Source: Equadaptatus sp045642025 | Lineage (GTDB): Bacteria; Synergistota; Synergistia; Synergistales; Synergistaceae | Direction of reading: 5' to 3' | NCBI GenBank assembly: GCA_045642025.1 | Contig: JAZUIB010000032.1 | Location: forward strand, 1 to 57,917 | DNA length: 57,917 nucleotides | In this document: positions 19,367 to 28,219 of the stretch, piece after piece | Layout: every line of letters starts with the position of its first letter | How positions within the stretch are numbered: the first letter of the stretch is position 1 | Position numbers and translations under genes: made by a program | The notes under the pieces: generated by a model | The model's database searches: none | Seen by the model: the letters and a program-made list of their open reading frames with translations, nothing else | Told to the model about the DNA's origin: nothing

Positions 19367-20704
19367 ATGGCTGTAAGACGTTATTTCGGAACAGACGGAG
19401 TACGCGATATTGCCAACCAAGGCAACATGACACCGTGGTTTGCATACAACCTAGGCAGGGCATACGTAATGTTCGTACAGAGCAAAGGCTTTACACAACC
19501 TGAAATAGCCGTAGGAAGAGACACGCGCCGTTCAGGAAACCTCATAGAAGACTCACTGTGCGCAGGAATGATGTCCGCAGGCGCAAACGTCTGCAGACTT
19601 AACATAATACCAACCCCTGGCGTAAGCTTCGTGCTTGCGAACAACAACTTTGCCGGAGGCGCCGTAATAAGCGCGTCACACAACCCTGCAGAATACAACG
19701 GCATAAAATTCCTTGACGAAAACGGCTTCAAACTGACAGACGAAGACGAAGTAGCCATAGAAAACAACATAGAAGGACGCAGCAGCCACCCAACCGGAGA
19801 AGGCGTAGGCACATCGCGCTGCGGCAGACAATACGTTGAAACATACACAGCTGCTCTGACAAAGATTATAGACAACATAACAAACAAAAAAATATCACTC
19901 ACAATAGACGCGGCAAACGGCGCGGCCTCACCATTCGTAGAACCCATATTCCGCCACTGGGAAGCTCCTGTACATATAGGCGCAAACAAACCTGACGGAA
20001 TGAACATCAACAAAGGCGTCGGCGTCACCCACATGGACTACCTCTGCGCAGAAACAGTCAAAAACAGCTCAGACCTTGGCATAGCATACGACGGAGACAC
20101 AGACAGAGTACAACTCTGCGACTCAAAAGGCAGAACAATAGACGGAGACATCATCCTCTGGGTAATCGGCCGCTGGCTGCACAAAAAAGGCACACTCGGA
20201 AGCGGAATAACGGCAACAGTAATGAGCAACATGGAACTCGAAGACCTGCTTGCCAAAGACGGAATAAAAGTACACCGCTGCGGAGTAGGCGACCGCTACG
20301 TACTTGACACAATGCGCAAAGAAGGCAGCAGACTCGGCGGAGAACAATCGGGACACATCATAGCACTGGACTACGCCAACACAGGTGACGGACTATACTC
20401 AGGCGCACTCTTCCTCACAGCCGTTGCAGAACTTGGCGAAGACATCTCAACCCTATGCGACCGCTTCGAAAAATACCCGCAAATACTCAGAAACGTAAAC
20501 ATACAAAACCGCGGCGCGGTACTCTCAAGCGAAACAGTTACACAGGCTGCGGAAAAAGCAAAAAAAATGCTTGAAGGCAAAGGCAGAATGCTGCTGCGCC
20601 CCTCAGGCACAGAACCTCTCATCAGAATATTCGTAGAATCAAGAGACAGAAACCTAATGAACGAAGTTGCTGACCTCATAGAAGCTGCAATCAACAAAAA
20701 ATAG
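19367..20704 (+). CDS. glmM: Phosphoglucosamine mutase
   Basis: 445 residues, typical length. The phosphoserine loop is ISASHNP near residue 101, the metal-binding loop is DGDTDR (AYDGDTDRV), and the phosphate-binding loop near the C-terminus is RPSGTEP. It converts glucosamine-6-phosphate to glucosamine-1-phosphate for peptidoglycan precursors. GAGGGGAG precedes the ATG. Its position after cdaA-cdaR links cell-wall supply with cyclic di-AMP. Confidence 0.97.
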   Translation: MAVRRYFGTDGVRDIANQGNMTPWFAYNLGRAYVMFVQSKGFTQPEIAVGRDTRRSGNLIEDSLCAGMMSAGANVCRLNIIPTPGVSFVLANNNFAGGAVISASHNPAEYNGIKFLDENGFKLTDEDEVAIENNIEGRSSHPTGEGVGTSRCGRQYVETYTAALTKIIDNITNKKISLTIDAANGAASPFVEPIFRHWEAPVHIGANKPDGMNINKGVGVTHMDYLCAETVKNSSDLGIAYDGDTDRVQLCDSKGRTIDGDIILWVIGRWLHKKGTLGSGITATVMSNMELEDLLAKDGIKVHRCGVGDRYVLDTMRKEGSRLGGEQSGHIIALDYANTGDGLYSGALFLTAVAELGEDISTLCDRFEKYPQILRNVNIQNRGAVLSSETVTQAAEKAKKMLEGKGRMLLRPSGTEPLIRIFVESRDRNLMNEVADLIEAAINKK

Positions 20705-20713
20705 GTAAAAAAC

Positions 20714-21592
20714 ATGGAAAACACACAAAAACTCAAAATCGCAATATTCCCTGTAGGAGGCGTAGGCACTCGCTTCCTGCCGGCAACAAAAAACATGCCC
20801 AAAGAAATGATGCCGCTGCTTAACCGGCCGCTCATACAATGGGGAGTTGAAGAAGCTGTAAAATCAGGCTGCACAGACATAATAATTGTCACAGGCGAAG
20901 GCAAAGAAGCAATAAAAGCGCACTTCTCACGCTCCTTCGAACTCGAAAGCTTCCTCTCCGCGCACGGAAAAGAAGAATACAGAAAAACAGTAGCGGCAAT
21001 ACCCGCGCTTGCAAAATTCAGCTACACCAAACAGTCGCAGCCGCTCGGACTCGGACATGCAGTACTCTGCGCCGAACGCCTCTGCAAAGAACGCCCATTT
21101 GCGCTGCTCCTTCCGGATGACGTAATGATAGCCGAAAACCCTGTACCGGCGCAGCTTGACGCTGTAAGACAAAAATACGGCGGCTCAGCGATAGCCCTCA
21201 CACAAGTATCCGACGAAGACACACAAAGATACGGCATAGCAGATGCAGAACAAATAGAGCCCGGCATATACAAAATAAAATCACTTGTCGAAAAACCAAA
21301 AAAAGGCACAGCTCCGTCAAATCTTGCTGTCATGGGGCGCTACGTACTCTCTCCGGCAATCTTCAAACACCTTCGCAGCCTACAGCCAGGCGCAGGCGGA
21401 GAATACCAGCTCACAGACGCAATTAACTCACTGCTTGCCGAAGAACCAGTATACGGAGTAATCTACCAAGGCAAACGGCTTGACTGCGGAATAACCGAAG
21501 GCTGGTTAAAAGCAAACATACAACTTGCTCTGCAAGACGCTGAAATGAAAAAAACAGTACTCGAAATACTGAAAGAAGAAAAAATAATATAA
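20714..21592 (+). CDS. galU: UTP-glucose-1-phosphate uridylyltransferase
   Basis: 292 residues. The nucleotide-binding N-terminus is PVGGVGTRFLPATK and the sugar-phosphate region is VEKPKKGTAPSNLAVMGRYVL, both as in GalU. It produces UDP-glucose for envelope polysaccharides. It begins 9 bases after glmM and probably shares its transcript. The ribosome-binding site is weak (AATAGGTAA). Confidence 0.93.
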   Translation: MENTQKLKIAIFPVGGVGTRFLPATKNMPKEMMPLLNRPLIQWGVEEAVKSGCTDIIIVTGEGKEAIKAHFSRSFELESFLSAHGKEEYRKTVAAIPALAKFSYTKQSQPLGLGHAVLCAERLCKERPFALLLPDDVMIAENPVPAQLDAVRQKYGGSAIALTQVSDEDTQRYGIADAEQIEPGIYKIKSLVEKPKKGTAPSNLAVMGRYVLSPAIFKHLRSLQPGAGGEYQLTDAINSLLAEEPVYGVIYQGKRLDCGITEGWLKANIQLALQDAEMKKTVLEILKEEKII

Positions 21593-21614
21593 AACCACAC
21601 CGGTAAAAAATACG

Positions 21615-21654
21615 TATAATTTCTCATAAAATCACCACACATCAGTTGTATAAT
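21615..21654 (+). promoter_or_regulatory. Two candidate -10 boxes before the small secreted protein
   Basis: TATAAT occurs at 21615-21620 and again at 21649-21654 (GTTGTATAAT). No good -35 box is seen at the right distance for either, so this is tentative. Confidence 0.35.
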
Positions 21655-21697
21655 AACACCATTGACAAAGAAACAAACCACACAGGAGGGTTACACA

Positions 21698-22147
21698 GTG
21701 AAAAAAACAATCAGCCTTGCACTGCTCGCAGCAACAATATTCAGCTGCACCGCGGCATTTGCAGACAGCAAACCCATCATTTGGGAACAAATATTCCATC
21801 AAGGCAAAAGAACAGAATACTACGACAAAAACAACAAACCGGTGCTGACACCCGACAAAACAATACAGGCAAAAATCAAAGTAGTAGACAAAGACATGCT
21901 TGCAGACCCAGATATGGTCAAAAACAAAGTTGCCTACGTAATCGAAATGCGCGAATTTGCCACAGACAAACCGGCATTCAAACCTACGGCATTCTTCTTC
22001 TACGATGCTAAAGACACCCTGCTTCACATAGAAGACATAAAAGACCAAACAACAATGTCACCGCCCTTTGCGCAAAACACACCACCCTTCAACATGTGGA
22101 AAAAAATCGTAGAAAAAGCAGGCTACAAAATCGAAAAAAGCAAATAA
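21698..22147 (+). CDS. Small secreted protein, unknown function
   Basis: 149 residues from GTG 21698, behind a strong AGGAGGG. It has a signal peptide (VKKTISLALLAATIFSC) with a likely cleavage after AFA near residue 22. The mature part is charged, starts DSKPIIWEQIF and includes FKPTAFFFYDAKDTLLH. A Cys occurs in the signal region but the lipobox is poor (IFSC), so a lipoprotein is unlikely. I do not recognise the family. It is followed by a terminator and ends the core block. Confidence 0.75.
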   Translation: MKKTISLALLAATIFSCTAAFADSKPIIWEQIFHQGKRTEYYDKNNKPVLTPDKTIQAKIKVVDKDMLADPDMVKNKVAYVIEMREFATDKPAFKPTAFFFYDAKDTLLHIEDIKDQTTMSPPFAQNTPPFNMWKKIVEKAGYKIEKSK

Positions 22148-22160
22148 AAACAACAAACAA

Positions 22161-22192
22161 AATCGGAAGGCAGAACACCCTCCGATTTTTTT
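22161..22192 (+). terminator. Rho-independent terminator after the secreted protein
   Basis: ATCGGAAGG pairs with CCCTCCGAT with one mismatch, followed by TTTTTTT. Confidence 0.8.
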
Positions 22193-22223
22193 ATGCCAAA
22201 AAACAAAACATAACCCTGCCGTA

Positions 22224-22241
22224 CGGACACACAGCTGTCCG
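22224..22241. repeat. GGACA hairpin, copy 1
   Basis: CGGACA and TGTCCG around a 6-base loop (CACAGC). The same core with the same loop length occurs at 23471 and 49027. There is no T run, so it is not a terminator. It lies about 50 bases upstream of the palindromic operator. Confidence 0.5.
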
Positions 22242-22292
22242 CGCTGAAGAGATTGATAGAAAAGTTTGAAATATTTAGCACAAATTTCTTAA

Positions 22293-22319
22293 AAAATGTC
22301 ATTTGGCAAATGACATTTT
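22293..22319. promoter_or_regulatory. 27-bp palindromic operator, copy A
   Basis: 13-base arms around one central base; the half-site is AAAATGTCATTTG followed by G and its exact reverse complement. Nearly identical palindromes occur at 49207-49231 and 50229-50255. The upstream flank AGCACAAATTT is also shared with the 50229 copy. It ends 50 bases before the start of the ArdC-like gene. Confidence 0.8.
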
Positions 22320-22369
22320 GAGAAAAATATGCGGTATATTTATCAAACAATAAAGATGGGGAGGAACTA

Positions 22370-23254
22370 GTGGTGGTAAGGAAAACTGATGACAAAAATA
22401 AACGTGGAATGGGCGCTATATACAACGATATTCTGTATCATGGACGAGACAATAGATTTTGGATATACTCCAAATATATGTATTTTCACAAAGGACTATC
22501 ACTCTATAACTCTGCAATGATAGTACTTCAACGTCCTGGCGCGGGCTATGTGGCAACAAAAGATGAGTGGGCGCAATATAACAGAAAAGTTATGCAGAGC
22601 GCGTCAGCCATAAACATACTTCGTCCCTTTTACCCCACTGTAGCATTGTATGAGTACAGTGACACAGCATTGATAGCAGATTGCGAGGATTTAACTCCTG
22701 ACAGATTCAAAACAATTAGTCCGCATAACAAATGTGAGAAATTTGATAACAAATGGTTATATCTATTTAAGAATATGCTCTTTAAACTTGGTATAGCGTT
22801 CAGGGAAGATATGAATAGCGCAAATCTTGGCGGTACTGCAACATACTTAACCGAAGCCATAAGGCTTTATCCGGAGATTAAAAACAATAAAACGGTTACT
22901 AAATTCATCATAAGTGTTCGTGCTAGTGATGATGAAAGTGAAAAAGCAAGAACCATACTTCACGAAACTGCGCATATACTTTGCGGGCATCTTGGTACAG
23001 ACAGTGGTAATAAAAAATGTGTGCCTGTTGACAGAGAAAACATGTTTCTGCAAAAAGATGCAAAACACATTGCAGAATATGAAGCCGAACTTACCTGTGA
23101 TGCCGTATGTAAAATACTTGGCATAGAAAACGATTCAAAAAAATATCTTGAATCTTGGAAATATCATGGAGAAACACCGAACTACAACAGAGGCATAGTC
23201 CTTGATACCGCGGACAAAATACTACAGGCAATAGATATGAAATATTGCTGGTGA
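22370..23254 (+). CDS. ArdC-like antirestriction / ImmA-type zinc peptidase
   Basis: 294 residues from GTG 22370, with GGGGAGGA just upstream. The N-terminal part (YNSAMIVLQRPGAGYVATKD near residue 45, then a W near 65 and INILRPF) looks like the ssDNA-binding domain of ArdC antirestriction proteins. The C-terminal part has a zincin motif HETAH near residue 197 and a downstream EAELTCDAVCKILG helix that supplies the third ligand. ArdC-type proteins protect incoming plasmid DNA from restriction; the peptidase half may act like ImmA and cleave a repressor. It lies beneath operator copy A and upstream of hsdM. The assignment is by motif, not by close homology. Confidence 0.65.
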   Translation: MVVRKTDDKNKRGMGAIYNDILYHGRDNRFWIYSKYMYFHKGLSLYNSAMIVLQRPGAGYVATKDEWAQYNRKVMQSASAINILRPFYPTVALYEYSDTALIADCEDLTPDRFKTISPHNKCEKFDNKWLYLFKNMLFKLGIAFREDMNSANLGGTATYLTEAIRLYPEIKNNKTVTKFIISVRASDDESEKARTILHETAHILCGHLGTDSGNKKCVPVDRENMFLQKDAKHIAEYEAELTCDAVCKILGIENDSKKYLESWKYHGETPNYNRGIVLDTADKILQAIDMKYCW

Positions 23255-23470
23255 AAAACAGCAGGATATTATAATTGACAATTACTATGTCAATGTTTAG
23301 TGCAAATGATAGCACTCCAAAACCCAATAAAAATATTTGCTATACTGCACAATAAATTGTGAGATGCTAAATACTGCGTAGACACTCAATATCAATTCTG
23401 TCCTAAAAAACATCCCACGTCAAAGTGTGAATATCCAGAATTTTAATACTCAAAAAAACAAAAAAATACC

Positions 23471-23498
23471 CCGCACGGACACACGTCTGTCCGTGCGG
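23471..23498. repeat. GGACA hairpin, copy 2
   Basis: Perfect 11-bp stem (CCGCACGGACA / TGTCCGTGCGG) around loop CACGTC, upstream of the hsdM promoter. It is not followed by a T run. Confidence 0.6.
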
Positions 23499-23516
23499 AA
23501 AGACTTTTACACAAAA

Positions 23517-23546
23517 TTGGAAAAATATTGTAAACAAAGGTATAAT
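23517..23546 (+). promoter_or_regulatory. Predicted hsdM promoter
   Basis: TTGGAA (23517-23522) and TATAAT (23541-23546) with an 18-base spacer, 39 bases before the hsdM start. Confidence 0.55.
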
Positions 23547-23584
23547 ATCGATGAATAAAAATATTATGCAAAGGGGATTTTGAC

Positions 23585-25168
23585 ATGGCGGATACATTGA
23601 AAGAACAGCAGAGAACAGCGCTCCATTCCGCAATATGGAAAATTGCCGACGGACTGCGCGGAAGCGTTGACGGCTGGGACTTCAAACAATACATACTCGG
23701 TATGCTCTTCTACCGCTACATCTCCGAAAACTTTTCCGGCTACATAGACAAATTTCAGGCTGAAAGCGGCGAAAAAGACTTCAGCTACGCCGAACTCTCC
23801 GACGAAGACGCCGAAGTGGCAAGAGAAACCCTGCTTGCGGCAAAAGGCTACTTCATACTCCCAAGCCAGCTGTTTGAAAACGTAAGAAAACAGGCAAACG
23901 CGGCGGACGCCGGCAAAGAAGAAAGCGACCTCAACGAAAAACTTGAAAAAATCTTCAAAGCGATAGAAGAATCCGCCAAAGGCACCGAAAGCGAAGACGA
24001 CTTCAAAGGGCTGTTCGATGACCTCGACGTCAACTCCAAAAAACTCGGCAACAGCCCGCTTGAATGTAACAAACGCCTGCTGAAACTCATGAACGGCGTC
24101 GGCGAAATGTCGCTCGGCGGCGACCTCAAAGACAACACAATAGACGCCTTCGGCGACGCCTACGAATTCCTCATGGGCATGTACGCCTCAAACGCGGGCA
24201 AATCAGGCGGCGAATTCTTCACGCCGCAGGAAGTCTCCGAACTGCTCACGCGCCTTGCCACCGCCGGAAAAACAAAAGTCAACAAAGTGTACGACCCAGC
24301 CTGCGGCTCAGGCTCCCTGCTCCTCAAAGCCGCGAAAATACTCGGCAGAGAAAACATAGAACAAGGCTTCTACGGACAGGAAATCAACCTCACAACCTAC
24401 AACCTTTGCAGAATAAATATGTTCCTGCACGACATAGACTACGACAAATTTGACATAGCATTGGGCGACACCCTCACAGACCCCAAACACTGGGACGACG
24501 AACCCTTTGAAGTCATAGTCTCAAATCCTCCGTACTCAATACACTGGGAAGGCAAAGACAACCCCGTACTCATAAACGACGAACGATTTTCGCCCGCAGG
24601 CGTCCTTGCGCCCTCCTCAAAAGCAGACCTCGCGTTTGTAATGCACGCGCTCTCGTGGCTTGCGGCAAACGGCTCGGCGGCGATAGTCTGCTTCCCGGGC
24701 ATAATGTACCGCGGCGGAGCGGAACAGAAAATCAGAAAATACCTGATAGACAACAACTTCGTTGACTGCGTCATACAGCTGCCCGACAACCTTTTCTTCG
24801 GCACGTCCATCGCCACCTGCATAATGGTGCTCAAAAAGTGCAAAAAAGACAACGCGACGCTATTCATCGACGCGTCAAAAGAATTTGTAAAAGTTACCAA
24901 CAGTAACAAACTGACGCCCGAAAACATACAAAACGTAATGGAACTTTACACGAAGCGCGAAGACAAAGAATACACGGCGAAACTTGTCAAAAACAGCGAC
25001 GTTGAAGCGCAGGACTACAACCTCTCCGTATCAACCTACGTGGAACAGGAAGACACGCGGGAAGTGATAGACATAACGAAACTCAACGCGGAAATAGCGG
25101 AAATAGTCGCCAAAGAAACAGCCCTGCGGACGGAAATAGACAAAATAATCGCTGAAATCGAGGCGTAA
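23585..25168 (+). CDS. hsdM: Type I RM methyltransferase subunit HsdM
   Basis: 527 residues, close to HsdM of the EcoR124 (type IC) family. The N-terminal helical domain starts LKEQQRTALHSAIWKIADGL. SAM motif I is DPACGSGSLLLKA near residue 237 and the catalytic motif IV is NPPYSIHWEG near 313. It methylates adenine within the bipartite target chosen by HsdS. AAAGGGG precedes ATG 23585. hsdS follows after three bases. Codon third positions are C/A-rich, unlike hsdR. Confidence 0.95.
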   Translation: MADTLKEQQRTALHSAIWKIADGLRGSVDGWDFKQYILGMLFYRYISENFSGYIDKFQAESGEKDFSYAELSDEDAEVARETLLAAKGYFILPSQLFENVRKQANAADAGKEESDLNEKLEKIFKAIEESAKGTESEDDFKGLFDDLDVNSKKLGNSPLECNKRLLKLMNGVGEMSLGGDLKDNTIDAFGDAYEFLMGMYASNAGKSGGEFFTPQEVSELLTRLATAGKTKVNKVYDPACGSGSLLLKAAKILGRENIEQGFYGQEINLTTYNLCRINMFLHDIDYDKFDIALGDTLTDPKHWDDEPFEVIVSNPPYSIHWEGKDNPVLINDERFSPAGVLAPSSKADLAFVMHALSWLAANGSAAIVCFPGIMYRGGAEQKIRKYLIDNNFVDCVIQLPDNLFFGTSIATCIMVLKKCKKDNATLFIDASKEFVKVTNSNKLTPENIQNVMELYTKREDKEYTAKLVKNSDVEAQDYNLSVSTYVEQEDTREVIDITKLNAEIAEIVAKETALRTEIDKIIAEIEA

Positions 25169-25171
25169 GCC

Positions 25172-26338
25172 ATGAGCAGACTCGACGAACTGATAAACGA
25201 ATACTGCCCCGACGGAGTGGAGTATAAAAAAATTAGAGATGTCTATTCCCGAATTAAAGGTACACCAATCACAGCGGCTAAAATGAAAGAGATAGAAAAT
25301 CCAAGTGGAGCAATAAAAATTTTTGCCGGTGGTAAAACTGTGATAAATGCTGATGAAGATAACATACCAAATGCGAATATAACACGGGTTCCTGCCGTGT
25401 TAGTTCAATCACGTGGTGTAATTGATGTTGTGTATTATGAAAAGCCATTTACATTTAAGAACGAGATGTGGGCATACACGGCAAACGATAAGATTTCTGT
25501 TAAATTTCTGTACTATATTTTGAAAAACAATATTGCATATTTTAGAAATTCTGCTTCTGGAATGGGGTCTTTACCGCAAATTTCATTATCAGTAACAGAA
25601 GATTTTCAAATTCCTGTTCCGCCGCAGCCTGTACAGGAAGAAATTGTCCGCATTTTGGACAATTTCACCGAACTGACAGCCGAACTGACAGCCGAACTGA
25701 CAGCCCGAAAAAAACAGTATGAACATTACAGAGACGAACTTCTGACATTTGACGACAGCGTGGAATGGAAGCCGCTGGGAGAAATAGGTTCTGTGTGTAT
25801 GTGTAAAAGAATATTAAAGTCAGAAACTAATACTGAAAGCGGAGTACCATTTTATAAAATTGGAACATTTGGGGGGCAAGCGAATGCATTTATTGCTGAA
25901 AATAAATTTAAGGAATATAAAGCCAAGTATTCATTCCCAAAGAAAGGCGAAATATTAATTTCAGCAGCGGGGACTATAGGACGAACTGTAATTTATGACG
26001 GGGCTCCCGCATATTTTCAGGATTCAAATATAGTTTGGATTTCGCATGACGAGAAAACTGTATTGAACAAGTGGTTGTATTATTGTTATAAATTACAACC
26101 TTGGAAAGTGTCTTCTGGAGGAACAATATCAAGACTGTATAATGATAATATAGAAAAGACTAAAATCCCTGTTCCGCCGATTGAGGAGCAGCAGAGGATA
26201 GTGGATATTTTAGACAGGTTTGACGCCCTGTGCAATGATATTTCAAAGGGACTTCCGGCGGAAATTGAAGCAAGGCAGAAGCAGTACGAATATTACAGGG
26301 ACAAACTTCTGACATTTAAGGAGAAAAAAACGGCGTAA
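25172..26338 (+). CDS. hsdS: Type I RM specificity subunit HsdS
   Basis: 388 residues with the expected order: target-recognition domain 1 (about 15-150), a central conserved helix, target-recognition domain 2 (about 195-335), and a C-terminal conserved helix. Both conserved regions end in near-identical segments (KKQYEHYRDELLTF and QKQYEYYRDKLLTF). The central helix contains a three-unit TAEL repeat that sets the spacing between the two half-sites. The two recognition domains are less similar in base use to hsdM than the conserved parts. A duplicate of the last 78 bases lies at 29449-29526. Confidence 0.94.
   Translation: MSRLDELINEYCPDGVEYKKIRDVYSRIKGTPITAAKMKEIENPSGAIKIFAGGKTVINADEDNIPNANITRVPAVLVQSRGVIDVVYYEKPFTFKNEMWAYTANDKISVKFLYYILKNNIAYFRNSASGMGSLPQISLSVTEDFQIPVPPQPVQEEIVRILDNFTELTAELTAELTARKKQYEHYRDELLTFDDSVEWKPLGEIGSVCMCKRILKSETNTESGVPFYKIGTFGGQANAFIAENKFKEYKAKYSFPKKGEILISAAGTIGRTVIYDGAPAYFQDSNIVWISHDEKTVLNKWLYYCYKLQPWKVSSGGTISRLYNDNIEKTKIPVPPIEEQQRIVDILDRFDALCNDISKGLPAEIEARQKQYEYYRDKLLTFKEKKTA
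25670..25705 (+). repeat. Three 12-bp tandem repeats in hsdS (TAEL spacer)
   Basis: GAACTGACAGCC is repeated three times without change, encoding ELTA units in the central helix of HsdS. In the EcoR124 family, two versus three TAEL repeats change the length of the unspecific spacer in the target sequence. Confidence 0.85.
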
Positions 26339-26350
26339 TAATTTTGCAGA

Positions 26351-26381
26351 GACCGAAGGATTATACTTCGGTCTTTTTTTT
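26351..26381 (+). terminator. Rho-independent terminator of hsdM-hsdS
   Basis: GACCGAAG / CTTCGGTC (26351-26358 and 26366-26373) followed by eight T. Confidence 0.9.
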
Positions 26382-26398
26382 GATAAGTGAAACAATGC

Positions 26399-26427
26399 TT
26401 GACTTATTAACTATAATAGGTTAATAT
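26399..26427 (+). promoter_or_regulatory. Promoter with an overlapping inverted repeat before the XRE-ImmA pair
   Basis: TTGACT (26399-26404) and TAATAT (26422-26427) are 17 bases apart. The inverted repeat TATTAAC / GTTAATA (26405-26411 and 26420-26426) lies between and over the -10 box, a place where an XRE regulator would repress its own gene. A GAAGGAGG at 26436-26443 precedes a TTG, possibly a short leader. Confidence 0.5.
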
Positions 26428-26486
26428 TATTTACAGAAGGAGGTTAATTGCGAACAATAGAGGAGAGGACGAAGGAGGACACGCAC

Positions 26487-26840
26487 ATGAGCACAACTAT
26501 AGCGCGTTTTTTGAGAAAGCTGAGAATAGACAACGGAGAAATTTTAAGAGATATGGCAGAAAAGCTGGGGGTTTCAACACCGTTTTTGTCAGCTGTAGAG
26601 AATGGCAAGAAAAAAGTCCCTGACACATGGCTTGATAAAATTGTTTCGATTTATCAGCTTACAGCGGAACAGCAGACAACATTGAAAAAAGCTATTGACG
26701 AAACAGCAGAACTTATCAAGCTAAACATTAAAAACAGTTCTGCTGAGCAAAAAGACCTTGCGATGTGTTTTGCAAGAAAATTTGAAACAGTAGACAGAGA
26801 AACAGCAGAAAAAATCAAAAAACTGCTTGAAAGGGGATAA
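26487..26840 (+). CDS. XRE-family HTH regulator
   Basis: About 117 residues from ATG 26487, with AAGGAGG at 26472-26478; an upstream TTG at 26448 is an alternative start. The helix-turn-helix lies near residues 18-45 (LRDMAEKLGVSTPFLSAVEN). The rest is helical and charged. The next gene, an ImmA-type peptidase, begins four bases later. In such pairs (as in ICEBs1 ImmR/ImmA) the peptidase cleaves the repressor to induce the element. Which promoter it controls here is inferred to be its own (inverted repeat at 26405-26426) and perhaps the neighbouring cargo. Confidence 0.85.
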   Translation: MSTTIARFLRKLRIDNGEILRDMAEKLGVSTPFLSAVENGKKKVPDTWLDKIVSIYQLTAEQQTTLKKAIDETAELIKLNIKNSSAEQKDLAMCFARKFETVDRETAEKIKKLLERG

Positions 26841-26843
26841 TAA

Positions 26844-27377
26844 ATGTCTAATTATGTAGCTGAAGCGTTATCAAGAAAGCAAATCAGAGGTTTGGCAACA
26901 GCGATAAAAGCTGAATTTGGGCTGCGAGAACGTCTGCGTATTCCTATTGTTGAATTATTGGATGTAATGGCTGAAAAAGTTAAAGGCTTTTCATATCAGG
27001 TTGTTGAGGATTTTGAGCTTCCTGCCAACGTACACGCAGTAACTGACATTAAAACAGGGCTTATCAAAATTAAGAATTCTGTTTATGAAGGCGCGGCAAA
27101 CGGGCGTGGCAGAGACAGAATGACCATTGCACATGAAATGGCGCATTTTATTCTGTGTTGTTTGTACAGCGTAAAACTCGCGCGGTATGACGGAACACCG
27201 AAACACTTTTGTGACCCTGAGTGGCAGGCGAAATGTTTTGCCGGAGAGTTTTTGGTAGACGCTGAATTAACAAGAAATATGACTCCTGTGGATATAGCCA
27301 ACAAGTGCGGGGTTTCACTTGATGCAGCCGAATGTCAGAAAAATGCACATGCGAAAGATAAATTTCGCAGATATTAA
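26844..27377 (+). CDS. ImmA/IrrE-family metallo-endopeptidase
   Basis: 177 residues. The zinc motif HEMAHFIL lies near residue 95 and the third ligand is probably Glu in CFAGEFLVD near 134, the usual ImmA/IrrE arrangement. The C-terminus (CGVSLDAAECQKNAH) fits the family. It forms an operon with the XRE regulator and likely acts by cutting it. Confidence 0.85.
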   Translation: MSNYVAEALSRKQIRGLATAIKAEFGLRERLRIPIVELLDVMAEKVKGFSYQVVEDFELPANVHAVTDIKTGLIKIKNSVYEGAANGRGRDRMTIAHEMAHFILCCLYSVKLARYDGTPKHFCDPEWQAKCFAGEFLVDAELTRNMTPVDIANKCGVSLDAAECQKNAHAKDKFRRY

Positions 27378-27568
27378 AAATTGAGGTAAGGGAGTGATGT
27401 AAATTGAGTGTATTCAATAAAAAATGCGCCTGACGGCTACGGGCATAGCCGAGAGGCGCAAAGCGAAGGACAATAAAATATCCCCCCGTTTGTTCGTGGT
27501 ATTTTATATGTTCCTTCTTTCATTGTCAAATGCAAGCATAATTTTATTATATGAAAGGAGGACTCACC
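27378..27568. other. Intergenic stretch with a long hairpin
   Basis: At 27426-27459 GCGCCT and CGGCTA pair with TAGCCG and AGGCGC, giving a two-part stem with small internal bulges. No T run follows. A second palindromic pair, ATAAAATA and TATTTTAT, surrounds about 27474-27511. I cannot assign a function; a structured leader of the next gene is possible. Confidence 0.4.
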
Positions 27569-28219
27569 ATGAAAAAAACCGGTGATCCCAAAATTGATAA
27601 TTTTCGGTTGTATTATTTAGACAGAGCGCAATATGTTGGCAAGTACAAACTCCCGCGGCTGAAACCGACACAATTTGTTCCCGAAAGGGTTATCAGCTTC
27701 AATGAACGTAAATCTGCCAAAGATAAAGAAAAGACTTGGGTTGATTTTTTCATTGACGATATTCATTTTGAAAACTTTTGGAGACATCCCGAGGTCAGTT
27801 TTGACAATTTACGGAAATTTGCAGGGATAATCACGCCGGATTATTCGATGTATCCGGACTTGCTGCCCGGAAATAACATTTGGAACTGCACACGCAACAG
27901 GGTTATGGCATACTATCTGCAGCAAAACGGCTTCAATATTGTCCCTGTCGCGTCTTGGTGCAGTGCGGACGATTTTGACTGGTGCTTTGACGGTCTTCCC
28001 GAAAAAGCGTCAATAGCAATATCAACCAACGGCTGTGTGTCGCATGAATACGGAAGAAGAATGTTTTTGCAGGGAGTAGAAGAATTGCAGAAACAGAAAG
28101 AGCCAAGTCATCTTATAGTTTGCGGCAGAGAAATTAAAGATTTGGAGAGATACAGCAACATAACCTATTACCCAAGTTTCTCACAGCGCTGGAAGGAGCG
28201 TGCAAAAAATGGGAAGTAG
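27569..28219 (+). CDS. DUF4417 protein
   Basis: About 216 residues from ATG 27569, with AAAGGAGG eight bases upstream. The pattern ITPDYSMYPDLL, then IWNCTRNRVMAYYLQQNG, then CFDGLPEKASIAISTNGC matches DUF4417, a family found mostly on phages and mobile elements. The function is unknown; conserved Trp, Asp and Cys residues suggest an enzyme fold. The stop overlaps the next gene by 11 bases. Confidence 0.75.
   Translation: MKKTGDPKIDNFRLYYLDRAQYVGKYKLPRLKPTQFVPERVISFNERKSAKDKEKTWVDFFIDDIHFENFWRHPEVSFDNLRKFAGIITPDYSMYPDLLPGNNIWNCTRNRVMAYYLQQNGFNIVPVASWCSADDFDWCFDGLPEKASIAISTNGCVSHEYGRRMFLQGVEELQKQKEPSHLIVCGREIKDLERYSNITYYPSFSQRWKERAKNGK

Noticed and set aside
22293..22319. LexA (SOS) box
   Set aside because: The palindrome matches neither CTGT-N8-ACAG nor the Gram-positive CGAAC-type box. 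A divergent LexA cannot be excluded but is not supported.
23471..23498. Rho-independent terminator of the ArdC-like gene
   Set aside because: The stem is strong but is followed by AAAGACTTTT rather than a T run, and the core is shared with two other intergenic hairpins.
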